Shown here: positions 34,512 through 47,307 of the stretch, piece after piece
How positions within the stretch are numbered: the first letter of the stretch is position 1
How the letters are laid out: each line of letters opens with the position of its first letter
From: Myrmaecium sp. VS I D KN 1
Lineage: Eukaryota; Ascomycota; Dothideomycetes; Valsariales; Valsariaceae
Reading direction: 5' to 3'
Assembly (NCBI GenBank): GCA_019775845.1
Contig: JADQAV010000027.1
Coordinates: forward strand, 186,001 to 250,000
Length of the DNA stretch: 64,000 bases
Program-made: the position numbers and the translations under genes
Notes under the pieces: model-generated
Databases searched by the model: none
What the model saw: only the letters and a program-made list of their open reading frames with translations
What the model was told of the DNA's origin: nothing

Positions 34512-35845
34512 GGCTATGATGTGCGTTGTAAGGGTATCAAAGAGAGACTTTCGGCTGTGGATGTCAAGCAGTCAGTCAAAATGACGGTGATGAAGAAGAT
34601 GCTGGGGCTGTAGTGGTAGATGGCGTACCCGGTGGATTGTGTAGATGGAGAGGAATTTATTCCAGGTTTGGAGGGGAAGAGGGCAGGATGTTTGTACCGT
34701 GGGGCAAATTGTGGTGTTGGCGGTGGGCTGCTTGTTATGATGGCAAAAGCGGCTTAGGCTCTGGTCAGGTTACCCAGGCAAGTCATCCATTAGTCAGCAC
34801 GTTATCCCCCAGCCTCTAGGCGGGAGCCTGAGCATTACACCGGTCATCGTTGTGCATCACTATTGGGATGGGTCACAGAACTCATGTGAAAGTTTGCTGA
34901 TAAGCCTGCAATATTGAAATTTACTATTATCTGTACCCCATCTACCGAGTCTCAGACTGAGGGGCCAAGAGGTTCTAGATATTGAATCCTCCCATGACTT
35001 GGGAACGAGATTTCAATATGTAAATCAAGGATCTTGATCGTTAGTCTTTCCACGAGAGAAACAAGACCGAGTACTACTACTTTAGTGCTATATACTGTAC
35101 TCCATACGTCACTTGTATTTCTACGTTGAAGCTTATACATACTGTATCAATATGATGCACTGGAATTTGCATAGTCTCGAATTTACAATGCGGTATCAAT
35201 ACTGTATCCAAAGAAGGTAAATTTCCCATAGCGCCGTCAGATAGAAGCTTCTACGGTACCAACAAACATCTACATCCAGCTCAAGGAGCCTTCTTGATTC
35301 TCAACCGAATCACTTCGCGCAAACCACGTCAATCGGCAGCCTATCATTCCGCGTCAGTGAGGCACACATATCTCTCATGCCTAGATCGATCTCGAATATT
35401 TTATGTACAACACGCGCCGCATCAGATTCAAGAGCTATGTATAGGTCATGCATTCATCCCACGAGCTGCAAATCCTGGACGGAAATCTGGGTAATGTCGG
35501 ACAGTTTCGAAACCGTCTCCATTCTCCTGGGTCTCTGGAACATGAAAAGCGAACCTCGACGAACGTCAGTATGAAAGTGCCTGGTGATCGCTCACACATA
35601 TGATGCCGGCAAATCTACCTCAGGTATTTGATCTGGTAGCGCAAATGAGCGGAAGCACAGCAGTGTTTCGAGAATTACAGTCTTCTGAATATGCTTCGAT
35701 CAAGCGTCAAAATCTACTCCCGGGCGTCAGGTTGCAAGCGCCAGGTAGATATTGGCGCAAAAAGCGCTTTCTCTACGAAATGGTACCGCCAACGCTTGAT
35801 AAATCTCTTTGATATGCTAAAGGCAATTTGACTTGCTCATCGAGG
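34512..35845. other. Ran promoter / TyrRS 3' region, no gene seen
   Basis: 1.3 kb, AT-rich from about 34850 with short repeats of ATACTGTATC around 35085-35210. A 70-codon plus-strand open frame at 35600-35812 has no known motif. No structured RNA recognised. Confidence 0.45.
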
Positions 35846-37266
35846 CTACTTTTTCTGAGTCTCATCGCTACCATCAGTTGCCGGCTTGTCTTTTGGTCGT
35901 ACCGGGTAACGGGAGCCCTTGTCTTTGACCTTTTTCTCCTTCTTAGGAGGGGGCGGGTATGCTTTCAGTGAAATTTCCTGCCATTCAGTGGAAGCCTGGT
36001 ATGCTGCTTGGATCGGGGCCAGCATCTCGTTCAGTGCCTTGGCCACTGCAGGCTTCAGCAATTGCGGTGTCAACTAGAAGTCGGTCAGAGCGGTGATGTG
36101 GCTGAAAGGACATGAGGGGACCATACCACATCATTCTTATAGTCATTGTGGATTTGCTCAATCGAGGTATAGACCAAAGGTTCTAAACCATCCCGCTCAC
36201 GCTCAACACGGAACTGACGTTGTCCCCTCAAAGCGGAAACGGGGAGAAGAACATATTCCACAAACGCTAGTACGCCGTTATCCTCGACGACCTTGGGCGC
36301 AGCAACGGCTTTACGAATCTTCTTCGTTACAACCTCCGGAGGATCAAGCAAGTCAATCTTGCTTTCTGCACATTCTTAGCACAGTACCTGACGGTGGGTC
36401 AAGCTACCTACCTTCATCGCTTGAACTCATCTTGCCACCGTGTAGCCCAGGAACCATCGGATTAAGGAGATGCGCACGCTTGTAACGTTAGCCAAAGCTC
36501 TGACAACAGGAGATTATGCTCACTTCTTTGTAACCGAGTTTTGGAAGCCATTCCTTAGCAGCCACGAACAGCTTCCGCTGGTCAACGCCTGCGCGGGTTA
36601 GCGCAATTTTCAAAGCTTGACTTTTGCAAAGAATATAAATTACCTCCGAACTGGACGTCAACGTCCAGGTATTGTTCATCCAGGACCTGAAGGATAGGAT
36701 AGAGCAAGCCACTCAGTGGGGCATTGTCAGTCTGTTTGACAACCTCCGCTCCAGCCCTCTTCGCATCGTGTTCCGAAATGAGAGAAGAAAGCTTATAGAC
36801 ATCCATAACATAGTCGGGATTCTTCTGGTAGGAACTGCCAAGCACAAACTTGAGCTTGTCCAACGGCACTCCCACAGCTTCCAGCATCGATGATATAACA
36901 TAACGGTAGAAGTCGGCGCGGTGTGCAACAAGCTCGAGGGGCGCTTTCAGGTTATCGAGGAATCCGTGAATGTCGGCAAGCAGAACGACGACTTCGCAAC
37001 CAGCCGCAAGCAATTGGGCGATCTTGACAGCAGGGCAGAAATAGCCAACATGGGGCTTTGAGGTGGTCGCAGTACCTGGTCAAAACATGTTAGCACAACT
37101 CCACGTACACACAACGGGCGCCTCGCTCGATGTATATTTGCTTACCCCAGTAGACCTTCGGATGCCGCCCTTCGGCGATGATCTGCTCAATGATTTCGGG
37201 GTTCAAGATTTCGGCGAGGTTCTCGCGAATGAGAGCGAGTCTCTCTGAAGCTTCCATATTAGCCAT
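35846..37266 (-). CDS. Cytosolic tyrosyl-tRNA synthetase
   Basis: Six exons on the minus strand: 37266-37146, 37075-36644, 36588-36524, 36478-36412, 36365-36127 and 36073-35846; 383 residues. It charges tRNA-Tyr with tyrosine in the cytosol. It is a class I synthetase of archaeal/eukaryotic TyrRS type: the HIGH-equivalent SKPHVGYF lies just after intron 1, followed by [11 protein letters not shown], then [14 protein letters not shown], the motif [16 protein letters not shown] and [21 protein letters not shown], which contains the KMSKS-equivalent KMSSS. The C-terminal tail is lysine-rich, ending DGSDETQKK. Every junction restores conserved sequence (for example YKE joined to RAHLLNPMV). Five introns in a short gene is intron-rich for this window. 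Confidence 0.95.
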
Positions 37267-37768
37267 TCTGAGTCGCACTTTCGTGTGCGGTGTCTCTTAG
37301 TTGCGTTTCTGTATGTATAACGAAAAAAAGTGATACCCGGCCTGTTGACTCAGTCGGGCGCCGCCGCGGGGGTCCTGGACCCCAGTGGGGGCTTACCTCA
37401 GCAAATATATATTGTTGCCTTAGGCATCTCAACCAGCCTGCAGGTCTCAAACACTTGATAATGTCCAGTGTGAGGAGACAGAGTTGTGCCACAAAATATC
37501 TGTCTGATCGATGCGCTCAGGGCGCCTTTCAGGAGGGTCAAGCGTAAAATCACATCGTGGCAGGTTCGTTAACGTCGTAAGATGGAATTCACCAGGGTTT
37601 CATCACATTCTACGGGTGTACCAATGTGTTGTTGGAACAGTCCCCGTCTCGTCTAGGTCCATTGCAACGCCAGGATATCATGCAGTTATTTGTTGACCAT
37701 GCCAGCTTGTTCATCTCCTTCAAGCTTGTCTCATCATTCCATGCCAACGAAGCGACTGCAAGGGGTCG
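37267..37768. promoter_or_regulatory. TyrRS upstream region
   Basis: 502 bases between the TyrRS start and the Nas2 stop, both on the minus strand. It contains a GC-rich block near 37350-37385. No gene or clear motif seen. Confidence 0.4.
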
Positions 37769-38646
37769 CTATATTGGCAAGAGATGGCAGCCAAGGAGGC
37801 CATGCCCTCCCCAGCCCCGTCGAGGGGTCAATTGCAAGTTGACTTCTTGCGATGAGTTGTTTTCAGACAACCGTAATATTCTCACTGGCATGGGAATCTA
37901 CTTGCTGTGTCAATCACCTGTATCTGTATAGACACCTCAGTTCCGGAATCGGTCTTTGGCTTACCCCTTCATTCCGTGAAACAAGTTCCGCTACCTTCGT
38001 GAGCTTCTCATGGTTCATCCAGTGGACTGTGCCGAATGCGAGGATAGTGTCGCCAACTCGGAGACCCGCTGTCTCCGCCGGGCTTCCCTCTGCGACGCTG
38101 TTGACCCTGGCAAATGGTACTGTGGCTTCAATGAAGTCGCCTGGGGATTGGGATGGTCTTGAAGAGATTGCTGTTGGTGTCGTTGATGGAGGAGTACTTT
38201 GCAAAGTGGCTGCCATGGACGCATAATGTGCATGTAATCCCACTTCGATCTTATCCATTAAGTTCTTGTAATCATTCCTGAGATGTATGATCCGCGCTCT
38301 AGTAGTCCTTACTGTAGTGAATGTCAGAAACTCTCCCCCGAGGAGGGGGTGGGTATCGCCTACTTTGAGCAACATCAATATCCGCTCTGGGAAAACCGTC
38401 GAACGTAGTTAATCCGGTATTCATGTTAACACCATGCTGGTCATATGCACCTTGTCAGTCGTGCGCTGCAGCAAATCCCATGTGACGTACGGACTCTAGG
38501 ACCGAGCCCAGAGCAAGAAGCTCGGCTTGTACGCGGTCCCTTTCTGCTATGAGCTGTGTAAGAGACATCTGATCTTTGGGGACACCATTCGATGACGAGC
38601 CAGCAGAAGGGCCAGAGGCTACGGTCGGGGAATGTATATCGTCCAT
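37769..38646 (-). CDS. NAS2: Nas2/PSMD9 proteasome assembly chaperone
   Basis: Four exons on the minus strand: 38646-38491, 38436-38364, 38311-37965 and 37897-37769; 234 residues. Nas2 (p27, PSMD9) binds the Rpt5 C-terminus and holds back premature joining of the 19S base to the 20S core. Seen in sequence: N-terminal helical part SLTQLIAERDRVQAELLALG, then GVNMNTGLTTFDGFPRADID and IRTTRARIIHLRNDYKNLMD, a Ser/Thr/Pro linker, and a PDZ-like domain with PFARVNSVAEGSPAETAGLR, VGDTILAFGTV and LTKVAELVSRNEG. The last exon, reached by using the TAG acceptor at 37898, restores IPMPVRILRLSENN and the terminal family motif LTPRRGWGGHGLLGCHLLPI; simple read-through of exon 3 would miss it. Confidence 0.92.
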
Positions 38647-39417
38647 TCTTCGAGTGCGCGGGAGCAAAACTGGTGCTCGATGGAACAGGAAGTAATGAGG
38701 GGCATCATAAGGTAGTAGGTAAGGGAGGTATCTTAGGTATAAGCCACCGTGGCGGTGCATTGTCACCCCGCCACCCCGCGCAGATCACGGAGATCAGAGA
38801 AATGCAAGGAGCTTTCCCGCAACCTCCCGGCACTGCATCCATGAATCGATGAACCGGTACCTCTCTCTACAATCAATGAGGATTCTCCCCTGGAGAGTGG
38901 GAGATATCCCGTCGGTTTTCTGCGCGAAAGAACAAGTAGCAAGGAACGTTATTATACGACAGTGCTTGTTTGGACCCATGGAATGGTACTCCATGTCAAA
39001 TACAGCATCGGCAAGAGGAAACGCCCTCAGATAAGATTGACCTTCAGATTACATCGAACTGATATAGTAGCTCCTAGTATACCTACTAGTACATCAGTTC
39101 CCTAATGATGTGGTGATAACTTACATCGCATTCTGTGGCACTGATGTACTGGCGGCGTCGCTGAACTGCTAATACTTAGTAATGGACTCGGTTTCGATCA
39201 TCAAGCATGGCACTTTCTATCTTGAAGCGGCCGTCCGAGCCGGTAGCGGTTTCCGCACTTTCTATAAGCACGATTCTCTATCTATACTGCTTCACTGACC
39301 TTTCCGTTGATATCCGAGCATTTTCTATGGTCTTTGTCCCTCGTCAAATATCATTCTCGATGCGCAAAGACGGCATTGCCGCATACATAACGGCACCAGC
39401 GCCGTACCGACACCATC
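38647..39417. promoter_or_regulatory. Divergent Nas2/RhoGEF promoter region
   Basis: 771 bases between two oppositely oriented starts. No TATA box or other motif stands out. Confidence 0.4.
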
Positions 39418-42400
39418 ATGGCCTACATCTTGTCTATCCCCGCCCAAAGCCCTCTAAAGCGATCATTCAGTGAAACACCTTACTGCCGGTCATCGTCACC
39501 ACTGAGTGAGGCCAGTCCAGAAACCCTAAAGTATTCAATGAACCAGAAATTAGCACCCTCTCCGCTGAAGGCTTTCACGCTCTCTCCTGCATGCTGGTAT
39601 TCGATAAACGAAAACCTACGTCCCTTTCGAGATCCGCAGCAAATACTCAACCTGTCCGACGAATTAGCTACAGCGCTACTCAAGTCAACCTCAAGCAACC
39701 CGGGCGATGTGATGCACATTCCTTCGATACGCATTGAGCGTCCCACGAGCTACTCGTTTCGCGCCAGAGCAAAACTTGAGCAAGATCAAAGCAGATCTGT
39801 TGAAGGACGATCAGAAGGACGGCATGATGACCAACCAGTTGAGCATAGCCAGATAGATCATGACGAGACGGACCACGCCGGTGCTCCACCTTCAGACTCA
39901 CACGACACCTTCCCTGCTTACATCTGCAGTGCAGCAGCCGATGCCGATGCTGATGTCAATCCGCAACATCCAAGCGATAATAAGCCTCTACCATTCAGAA
40001 AATGGATGGACACTCTTCGAAAACGGAACATGCACCGGAGGCAAACTCTGTCATTGCATGATGGAGAACCGTTAACAAAAAAACTCAAGCCTTCGACTTC
40101 AAAAGATTGGAGCAGCAAGAGATCTCTATCATTATCTTCATCCCTACACCATATCACAACCGTCGATTCGGTATCCATAACTCTCCCAGGTAGCAGCTTG
40201 GCACCTTTGGATCGCCGCACTGGTCGGACACTAGGATTCGGACGTCGAAGACGCGGTAGCTCGGATGCTCGCATGTCTATCGACAGTATCCCTGGATCAA
40301 TCGTCCTTCGTAGGGATGATGCTGCCTGGTGGCGATCAGTACAAAGGCGCAAGGTTCTGGAGGAGATCCTCTCTTCCGAAGAGAGCTATATTAGCGACAT
40401 GAAGGGCCTTATAAATGTGCCACAATCTCCAAGGTTATCTAGGGGATGATGGGCTAACTGGGGGAACAGATCTACTTCACGCTACTTGCGTCTGTGTCCT
40501 TCCTGTCGGTTCGGACCAAAAGGTCGATCCATCGGAATGTGACTGAGATATTACAGCTTCATGAAGACCTACTGGGAGATCTCCATGCTATAATCCCGTA
40601 TGCTGAATGCCAGGCCGACCCGCAACCAAAGGTGCACCTGAAGGCCAGACACGCACGTTGGCACAGTGTGGATGTAATCCCGGGAAGGACCACAGTTAAT
40701 CTCAGTGCCCGGTTCAACAGATACTCTCTAGATATTAGTAATTCTGGAGACACTCCTGTCGAGCTAGTTGCAGAGCCTCATACAGCAACACAAGTAGCCA
40801 GGGTTTTCAACAAACACGTAGGTGACGCATATTCTGTATGAGATGATCGGAACTAGGCTTACAGGTCCATTTGTTCAATAGGTCAGGCGATTTTTCGCTT
40901 ATGAAGAGTATAGCGCTCATCATAAGATCATGACGGACCTTATGACATCTTCAAATAAAAGCATACCGCAGCTGTATGAGAAGGGCACTGAGGTCCTTTC
41001 GAGCTTTCTGGCTTCAGAGAATCACCGCGATGCCTGCTCCCGGAAATGTCTAACGCTGGCAGATCTCATAATGAAGGTAAGGTTCACATCAATGCTCCTA
41101 CAGATGATTAACGACTCGTTCTCTTTCCGCAGCCGATACAGCGCATCACCAAGTACCCCCTCCTTTTCCAGAGTTTGTCTAAGCAAACACCAGTCTGTGA
41201 TGATCCAGAGGCTCACTCGGAGCTCGAGAAGGTCCTGTCACGGCTGAAGGAGACTAGCCGGGAGATTAACGAAGCAACAAATGACCCGCGCAAAAGGAAC
41301 TTGATTGCAACGACTTGGTTACTGCAGGAACGTCTGGACTTTGGCGATCAGGCATGGCATCCTCACCAGGCCATTGTAACATGCTAACGTCGTCCGTACA
41401 GGCTAACTCGAAGCCTGCTATTTTTCGATGCCTTGGGCATGTGGTTTTGTGCGGAGCGCTTCACATTGCCTATCAAGGATACTCGCGCGCAAAGGGTCGA
41501 TACATGATATGTGTGTTGTACAAATCTTGCCTCCTACTTGCAAATACGGACGCGCCCAATTCGTCATACGAAGTAGCAGCTTCAATCGCCCTCACCAATG
41601 CTACAGTTGAGGAGCCCGATGACGGTAAAGGTATATATGTAATCAACTATGCTTTGCTAATTAAGCTAATCACATCAAGGGTTGCAATGCCATACAGCGC
41701 CGTATACCTGGAAGCTAGTGTTCGGTCACAACGGTCGCCTCTACGAAATTCTGCTCAGTGCATGCTCAGCAAAGGAGGAATCCGCATGGAGAAGCCATCT
41801 AGGACAGCGGATAGAATCGGAAAATTCCGAGCTTCTCGACGGTAGGCTAACCTGTCAAGACACCTTGTCGTTGCTTTCTCTCGATATCCGACCTCTCGCG
41901 ACTTCATTTGGGCATCGGAACGGTTTTTGTAGAGACACCTCGGTCAATAGATCCGCCACCCTAGGTCCGAAAGCTGCAATCAATCATGTCATAATCAAGA
42001 ATACAGACATGCAAAGGTCAGCGGAAGCGAATCAGTCCGCGTCATCTTTACCAGTGACCCGATCGCAGTCGCATCTCTCTACGAATAATCCATCTGTATT
42101 GGCCCCCCGAAGGGCTGAACGGATACGACTCGAGCGCGCTCTTGAGGATGTATGGACGAAATGCATATTGCCTTACCCTGGGATGAGCATGAAGCGGCCT
42201 GAGAATCCTATCAGAGCTTCTGCAAATTCGGTGATGCGCAAACTCAGTATGGCCAGTATAACAAGCAACTTCTCCTCGAAAAGAACAATGAGCTTCACAA
42301 GCGCAACCCGCTCACAATTGGGAGATCCGGGTGGCTATAGATATTCCCGACCGAGCTCTAGAAATTCCTCTACATTGAAGGACAACCACGTTCCCGCCGT

Positions 42401-42848
42401 CGTGGATTTCAACAACGCACCTGATGCATTCCTGCCCCCAGATTTTGAGCTTCAAGGCATCCTGGGCAGCCGTTGCAGACGATTTGCTAACCGTGGCATA
42501 CAACACCACATGTATGAAACAAATGGAACCACCCATCGTAGTCTACGAAGACGCTCCTCGCCTCCTACTTCATTCCTAGCACCGGACGAAAACATAGGCC
42601 CCTCGAGTCTCCGGAAGGAACACCCTCCACAAGTATTGACGGAGAATCTCGAGCAACAATCTGGGCCACACCCTCACTTTATTTTTCCGCATCTACCAGA
42701 CTCCGGCCTTAAACAGGAGCCCAATTATCAGAACCGGGCCCAGTCACCGCCGGTTGCGAACTCGGCCAGTAACAGCATGAAACGCAGTATCAAACCAAGA
42801 TCAAGGCTTTTAAAGCTGCTGGGCAACGGTTTTCATTTAGGGAAATGA
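39418..42848 (+). CDS. Rho guanine-nucleotide exchange factor (DH-PH type)
   Basis: Six exons: 39418-40416, 40470-40817, 40882-41076, 41133-41351, 41402-41630 and 41680-42848; 1,052 residues. It should activate a Rho-family GTPase in polarity or wall signalling; which one is unknown. Residues 1-300 are Ser/Pro-rich and probably disordered, starting MAYILSIPAQSPLKRSFSE. The DH (RhoGEF) domain runs from about 311 to 587: KVLEEILSSEESYISDMKGL, ILQLHEDLLGDLHAI and the hallmark KPIQRITKYPLLFQSLSKQT, which is rebuilt across intron 3. A PH-like domain follows (FRCLGHVVLCGALHIAYQG, MICVLYKSCLLLA, YTWKLVFGHNGRLYEILLSA). The tail is long and Ser-rich. Intron 4 (41352-41401) has no usable GT donor; the frame and a perfect TGCTAAC branch site point to a GC-AG intron starting GCATGG. 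Confidence 0.87.
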
Positions 42849-43379
42849 ACTTTACGTTTGTTCCTGCTCCGTGTAGACATTGGCATTTTTGCTTCTGGAG
42901 GTCTCTAACTGAGCAGGGGGAAGAAGCTACCCGGTTGTGCGAAATAGGGGCTTGGACGGGGTTGGAACTTAGGCTTTGGACAGTAGCTTTCCGCCATTCA
43001 ATCACTCACAGCCTGGATGTGCCGCTTTTCGGCAGTAATCGTGTATAGAAGACTTGCATACATTTAGGCTCCAGCAAACGACCCCAGCGTGAGTATCTGT
43101 CCATATCGGTGCCCCGAAACCATGCCAAACCTAATGTCAAGGGAGGATTCACCTTCAATTCTCCTTTTTGGGTCCGCACATAACGGCGTGCACTGGAGGA
43201 TCACGGCGCGATGAAACATCTTGCGCCGTCTGGGGTAAGTTCGGTGGGGAATACTTGATTACGTCAGAACACAGAGCGGTCCCTGGACTCCTGTGAGCCC
43301 CTGACTACCCACACCTATAAATAGCCCAGGCGGTTCTCCGCGTTATCGAACGGCTATCGATCGTCATCCTCGAGTAAAG
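42849..43379. promoter_or_regulatory. F-box gene promoter region with TATA box
   Basis: 531 bases between the RhoGEF stop and the F-box start. TATAAATA at 43316-43323 sits about 57 bases before the ATG, a strong TATA-box candidate. A CT-poor spacer and the RhoGEF 3' end fill the rest. Confidence 0.55.
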
Positions 43380-45308
43380 ATGCACACCTTACCGGTGGAG
43401 ATACTCCTTCACATTCTATCTTGTAAGCAACAGTCTCCTCCCCCACATCATGGCCAGTGCATCTTGCTTCTACAGTAGGCTGACACTTGAGGCGCAGATC
43501 TCGAGCCTGCCGATATCGTCCGCCTGCAGTCCGTTTCTAGCGATCTCTTCAGGCTCACTCGTGACGCTGGACTATGGCGGGATATCTGCTTCGACCGTTC
43601 GCCGACAGCCGAGCAGCGCCGGCGGCAGTTGCTGATGGGCGCAACGATCGCTTATCGGCTCCCTGAGTTCGGCGAGGGGCCCCGGATCGTCAGATTTCCA
43701 AATCCGCTTGCTGGGTCCGATGCAGCAAGCCAGAACAGACAGTCCCAGCTACCCACCTCCCGTTCACGGTCAACAGCGCTGGCAAACTGGGATCCCTCAT
43801 ACCCTGGCGAGAATGTGAATTTCTACGAGGAATACATACACCGACACGCCCCAGTCACGATGAACTGGTTTGAGGGTTCTCATCGCGCAGACATATCTCT
43901 CCAAGCTGTCGGCGCAGGTGTTCTGTACGACAACTCGGGCGCTGGCATGGCCGAGAGACTTGTCGCCCCGCTCGATGATGGAAGCATCGGTATATGGGAT
44001 TCGTCACTTGCAGACGCCGCAGGTGGGAAAGCGGGAAGATTGGTTGGGAGGAGTCGCGGCGGCCTTCTGTCAGGCACGCCCGATGGCGCATCAGACGGCC
44101 AGGCCGCGCGCAGCAGGTCCATCATGACCGAAACCGGCACCGTAGAGTGCGTGAGCATTGACAGCAGGCAGAAGAGAGCATATTATGCGGTTCAAAACAA
44201 CTTGAATGAAGTGGACCTCGAGACGCTCCGCATCATCTCGCGCACACAGTTCCCCTGTTCCATAACGGCCCTTTCCGAAGCAAAGCATCCGGCTCCTCTA
44301 ACCGTTGGCACTAACTGGTCCCTGCATCTTCACGACACTCGCCAAAGAACTCATTACGACTCGTCGCGATGCGAACTCATCGGGGGAGCACCTTTAACAA
44401 TCAGTGGAGTCGGCGCAGGCCATGCGCGCCTTTCCCAACCCGGACCGCTTTCCATCTTACACCTTCCGACCCCCGGCGGCTGGAGCGACAACGGCGAGAT
44501 ATGGGTCGCCGGCCGCTTCACCAGCCTCCTCAACTACGACCGCCGCATGTTCCCCAGCCTCAGGGGCAGCGTGCACTCGGGTGCGCGTCTCTCCTGTCTC
44601 GCCTCCGCTCCCCGTCCGTTCGTCGGCCGCAACGAGATCCTCTCCAGCACATCCCCCGCCGCCCTGCGCGAGGCGCGATCGATCGCCGGCCAGACCATCA
44701 TCGCCGCCGGCGAGTACAAAGGCAAAGGTTCCCTGGAGTTCTACGGCCTGTCGTCCGACCCCACGCGCTCCATCCTCGCCACCGACGTCCGGACGCTGAG
44801 CCGCCCCCAGGCGTTCTTCCACAACCGGCAGACGGCATCCAGCTCCAAATTGCTCTCGGTGGCCCCGCATGGCGCGCGGTACGTCTTCTCCGATGGGGAC
44901 GGGAACCTCAAGTGGATTGAGCGGGACGGCTTCTCTGTGGTCAGGCAGGTCAACATCAACCAGGAGGGATTCCAGCCGGCGGATCACACCGGAGGCTCGG
45001 CGTCCGCGGAGGGCGATATCGTGCAGAAGATCATCCCCACGGTCGATGGTAATCTCGTTGGAGGGGATGGGTCCGCGCCGCTTGGCAAGAGCAACTTGAT
45101 CATCTGGACCGCTGATGGCAGACTGGGGATGGTTGGATATGGGAACTGTCCGACATTCACCATCGGAGACCCGGAGGGACCGGCTCTATCGGCTGAGGAA
45201 GAGGAGAGACTACGCAAAGAGAGGGAGTACGAAGAGGAGATGAGAACAGCCTTGGAGAGACAAGCCGCCGAGCTAACGTGGGTCAGGGGGTTCGGGCTGA
45301 GTGTATAG
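43380..45308 (+). CDS. F-box protein with WD40-like propeller body
   Basis: Two exons, 43380-43422 (43 nt) and 43498-45308; 617 residues. F-box proteins are substrate adaptors of SCF ubiquitin ligases, binding Skp1 through the F-box. The F-box appears only after splicing: MHTLPVEILLHILSY joined to LEPADIVRLQSVSSDLFRL, then TRDAGLWRDICFDRS. The body (about 60-610) contains repeated beta-rich segments such as VAPLDDGSIGIWDSS and RYVFSDGDGNLKWIERDG, consistent with a degenerate WD40-type propeller, and ends with a charged helix (EEEERLRKEREYEEEM). The substrate is unknown. The stretch from about 44460 to 44830 has almost only G/C third codon positions, unlike the rest of the gene. Confidence 0.82.
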
Positions 45309-45422
45309 CGAAGTGGTATTTTGCTAGAGCGCACTGCCATTCTTAGAGAGACCATTCTGTTCCCCTCCTCTCCTCCGATCCTTTCTCCGTACTAAAACTC
45401 CCCGAGATTCTTTGTCTAGTAC

Positions 45423-47307
45423 TCAATATGTGTATCGGAATCCGTCTCGACTCTGTTCCTGCACATGGGTTAGTAGGCGTCAAACGATCAGGAGTACAGC
45501 AACCGAGGGTTGTCTTACATCATCAGCTTTGAGTTGTTTCTCGCCTTTAGCGGCCTTTCCATTGTTCACGTAGAACTTCAGCGTCAAGGCAAGGACGATG
45601 GCGATGCTCAAGAGGCAGCACGCGATGCAGGCATACACTCCGGGATGGTAACTGGGCGCATCCTGGGTGCGGAATACGAGACTGCCGGCGATACCGCCAA
45701 TGCCCCCGAAACCGACCAGCAAGGCGCTACAGAAGGCGCGCTTCCACTGTCCGCGGATATTGTTCGCCTGATACGACATCGTCGCCGGTACGTTGGCATT
45801 GGCTCCGGCCGTGGTCAGGAAAACCCCGAAATAACGAACGGCGGCGCTCTTATGGAAGCCCATGATCGGCAGACCGATCAAGCACAGGAGCATGTTGAAG
45901 ATGATGACGGGGCCGCGGAGGTGGTACTTGTCACCGAACCAGCCCGTGCCGAAGGTCACCAATCCCGCGAAGGCATACGGAGGCGCGACCAGGCACTGTG
46001 ACTGGCCGATGCTGAAGCCCATGTTGCCTCGGAGAATGATCGGCAGGAAATAAGCCAAGGCGTATGTCACCGTCGTGGTATTGAAGAAGATCATTGCATA
46101 GCCCCAGACCTGTATGTCCAAGCCGGCCTTGAGGAATCTCATCAGCCTAAACGGAGGGGTTGTAGCGTCTCCACGATCTTCATCCACACGGCGGATCACC
46201 CAGGCCGATTCCCGCTCGTCAAGGAACCTCCAGGATCGATGCGCCTTATCTGGAAAGTCTACGAGGATCCAGTAGCCGGCTATGGCAAGCAGGCAAGTGA
46301 GCTGTCGGGGTTAGAGACAGTGTTCATCATGCAGGGTGTAGGGTTGCGTACTATGCCTTCGATGATGAAGATCCACCTCCATCCGGTCAAATTGGCCAGA
46401 CCCCCCATTTGCATGAGCTAGTCACATTGAGCATGTACGTTCTTCTATCAATCGAGAGAGTTCACTTACTCCGTAGGAAAGAATTCCTGCAAACGCCGAG
46501 GCTACGCAACCGAGGATGTAGAATACCGAATAGCGTTTCCCGACATCGTCTGCACAGATTAGTCGATCATGTAATCAATCTCGGACGAAGGTGTTAAGGT
46601 ACTTACATCGGACGTACCAGGTACTCAGCAAGTACACGCAGCTTGGAAAAAATCCAGCCTAGTCACAGTTAGTTCCGCTTTGAACGGACAAGAGCAAAAG
46701 CACAAGATTTCACCTCCAGTATCCCTAAGATGACGCGGGTCGCAGCCAGTTGCTGCCACGTACGGACGAAGCCCATTCCGATCATGACGGCTCCCCAGAG
46801 CAGCGTGATGACCGCTAGATGCAGCCGGGGACCAATCTTGCGGACGATGACCGTCGAGGGCGGCTGGAAGACGACGTACGTAGTGAAGAAGACGAGGGTC
46901 ACGATGGAATACTTGTTTCCCGTGACCATGTGTAGTTCTTCAGACATTCTACACAGTCGTTAGCTGGTCATGCCCCAATGCGTGCTTTCTGCAGACATCA
47001 AAGATATGGAAACCGCCTCGACGCCAGTCGCAGGAAGCATCCTCCGACTGGTCTCAGGTCCCCACAACGTGATGGAAAGTAAGAAAGGAAAGGCAGATAC
47101 GAACCCGGCAACGGCAGCAGCAGACAGATTGGTGCGGTCCATCAGGCTCACACAGTACATCGCCCCGACCATGACCACCAGACGTCGGTCAATGCGACGG
47201 ACAATCTTCCGCTGTTCCTCGTCGGTGAACCCAAGGTTAGGAAGACTCGACGAGCCTTCTGCATCAGTGCCAGTAATCCTGCTTCCATCTTTCACAGCTT
47301 CTTCCAT
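45423..47307 (-). CDS. MFS transporter, anion:cation symporter (Dal5-like) family
   Basis: Seven exons on the minus strand: 47307-47105, 46948-46714, 46658-46607, 46549-46470, 46417-46352, 46301-45519 and 45458-45423; 484 residues. A plasma-membrane proton-coupled organic-anion permease of the Dal5/vitamin type by sequence; substrate unknown. Seen in sequence: RRIDRRLVVMVGAMYCVSLMDRTNLSAAAVAGM (helix 1 region), FFTTYVVFQPPSTVIVRKIGP, ATRVILGILEAGFFPSCVYLLSTWY rebuilt across a junction, GWRWIFIIEGI, and NTTTVTYALAYFLPIILR in the C half. The final 12-codon exon, after a perfect CTACTAAC branch site, gives EQSRDGFRYTY, matching the FRY ending common in this family; reading through would end in an unrelated tail. 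Start at 47307 is followed by a short acidic leader. Confidence 0.88.

Noticed and set aside
44369-44987. Plus and minus frames overlapping the F-box gene
   Set aside because: Shadows in a GC3-rich block; low-complexity Arg/Ala/Pro content.
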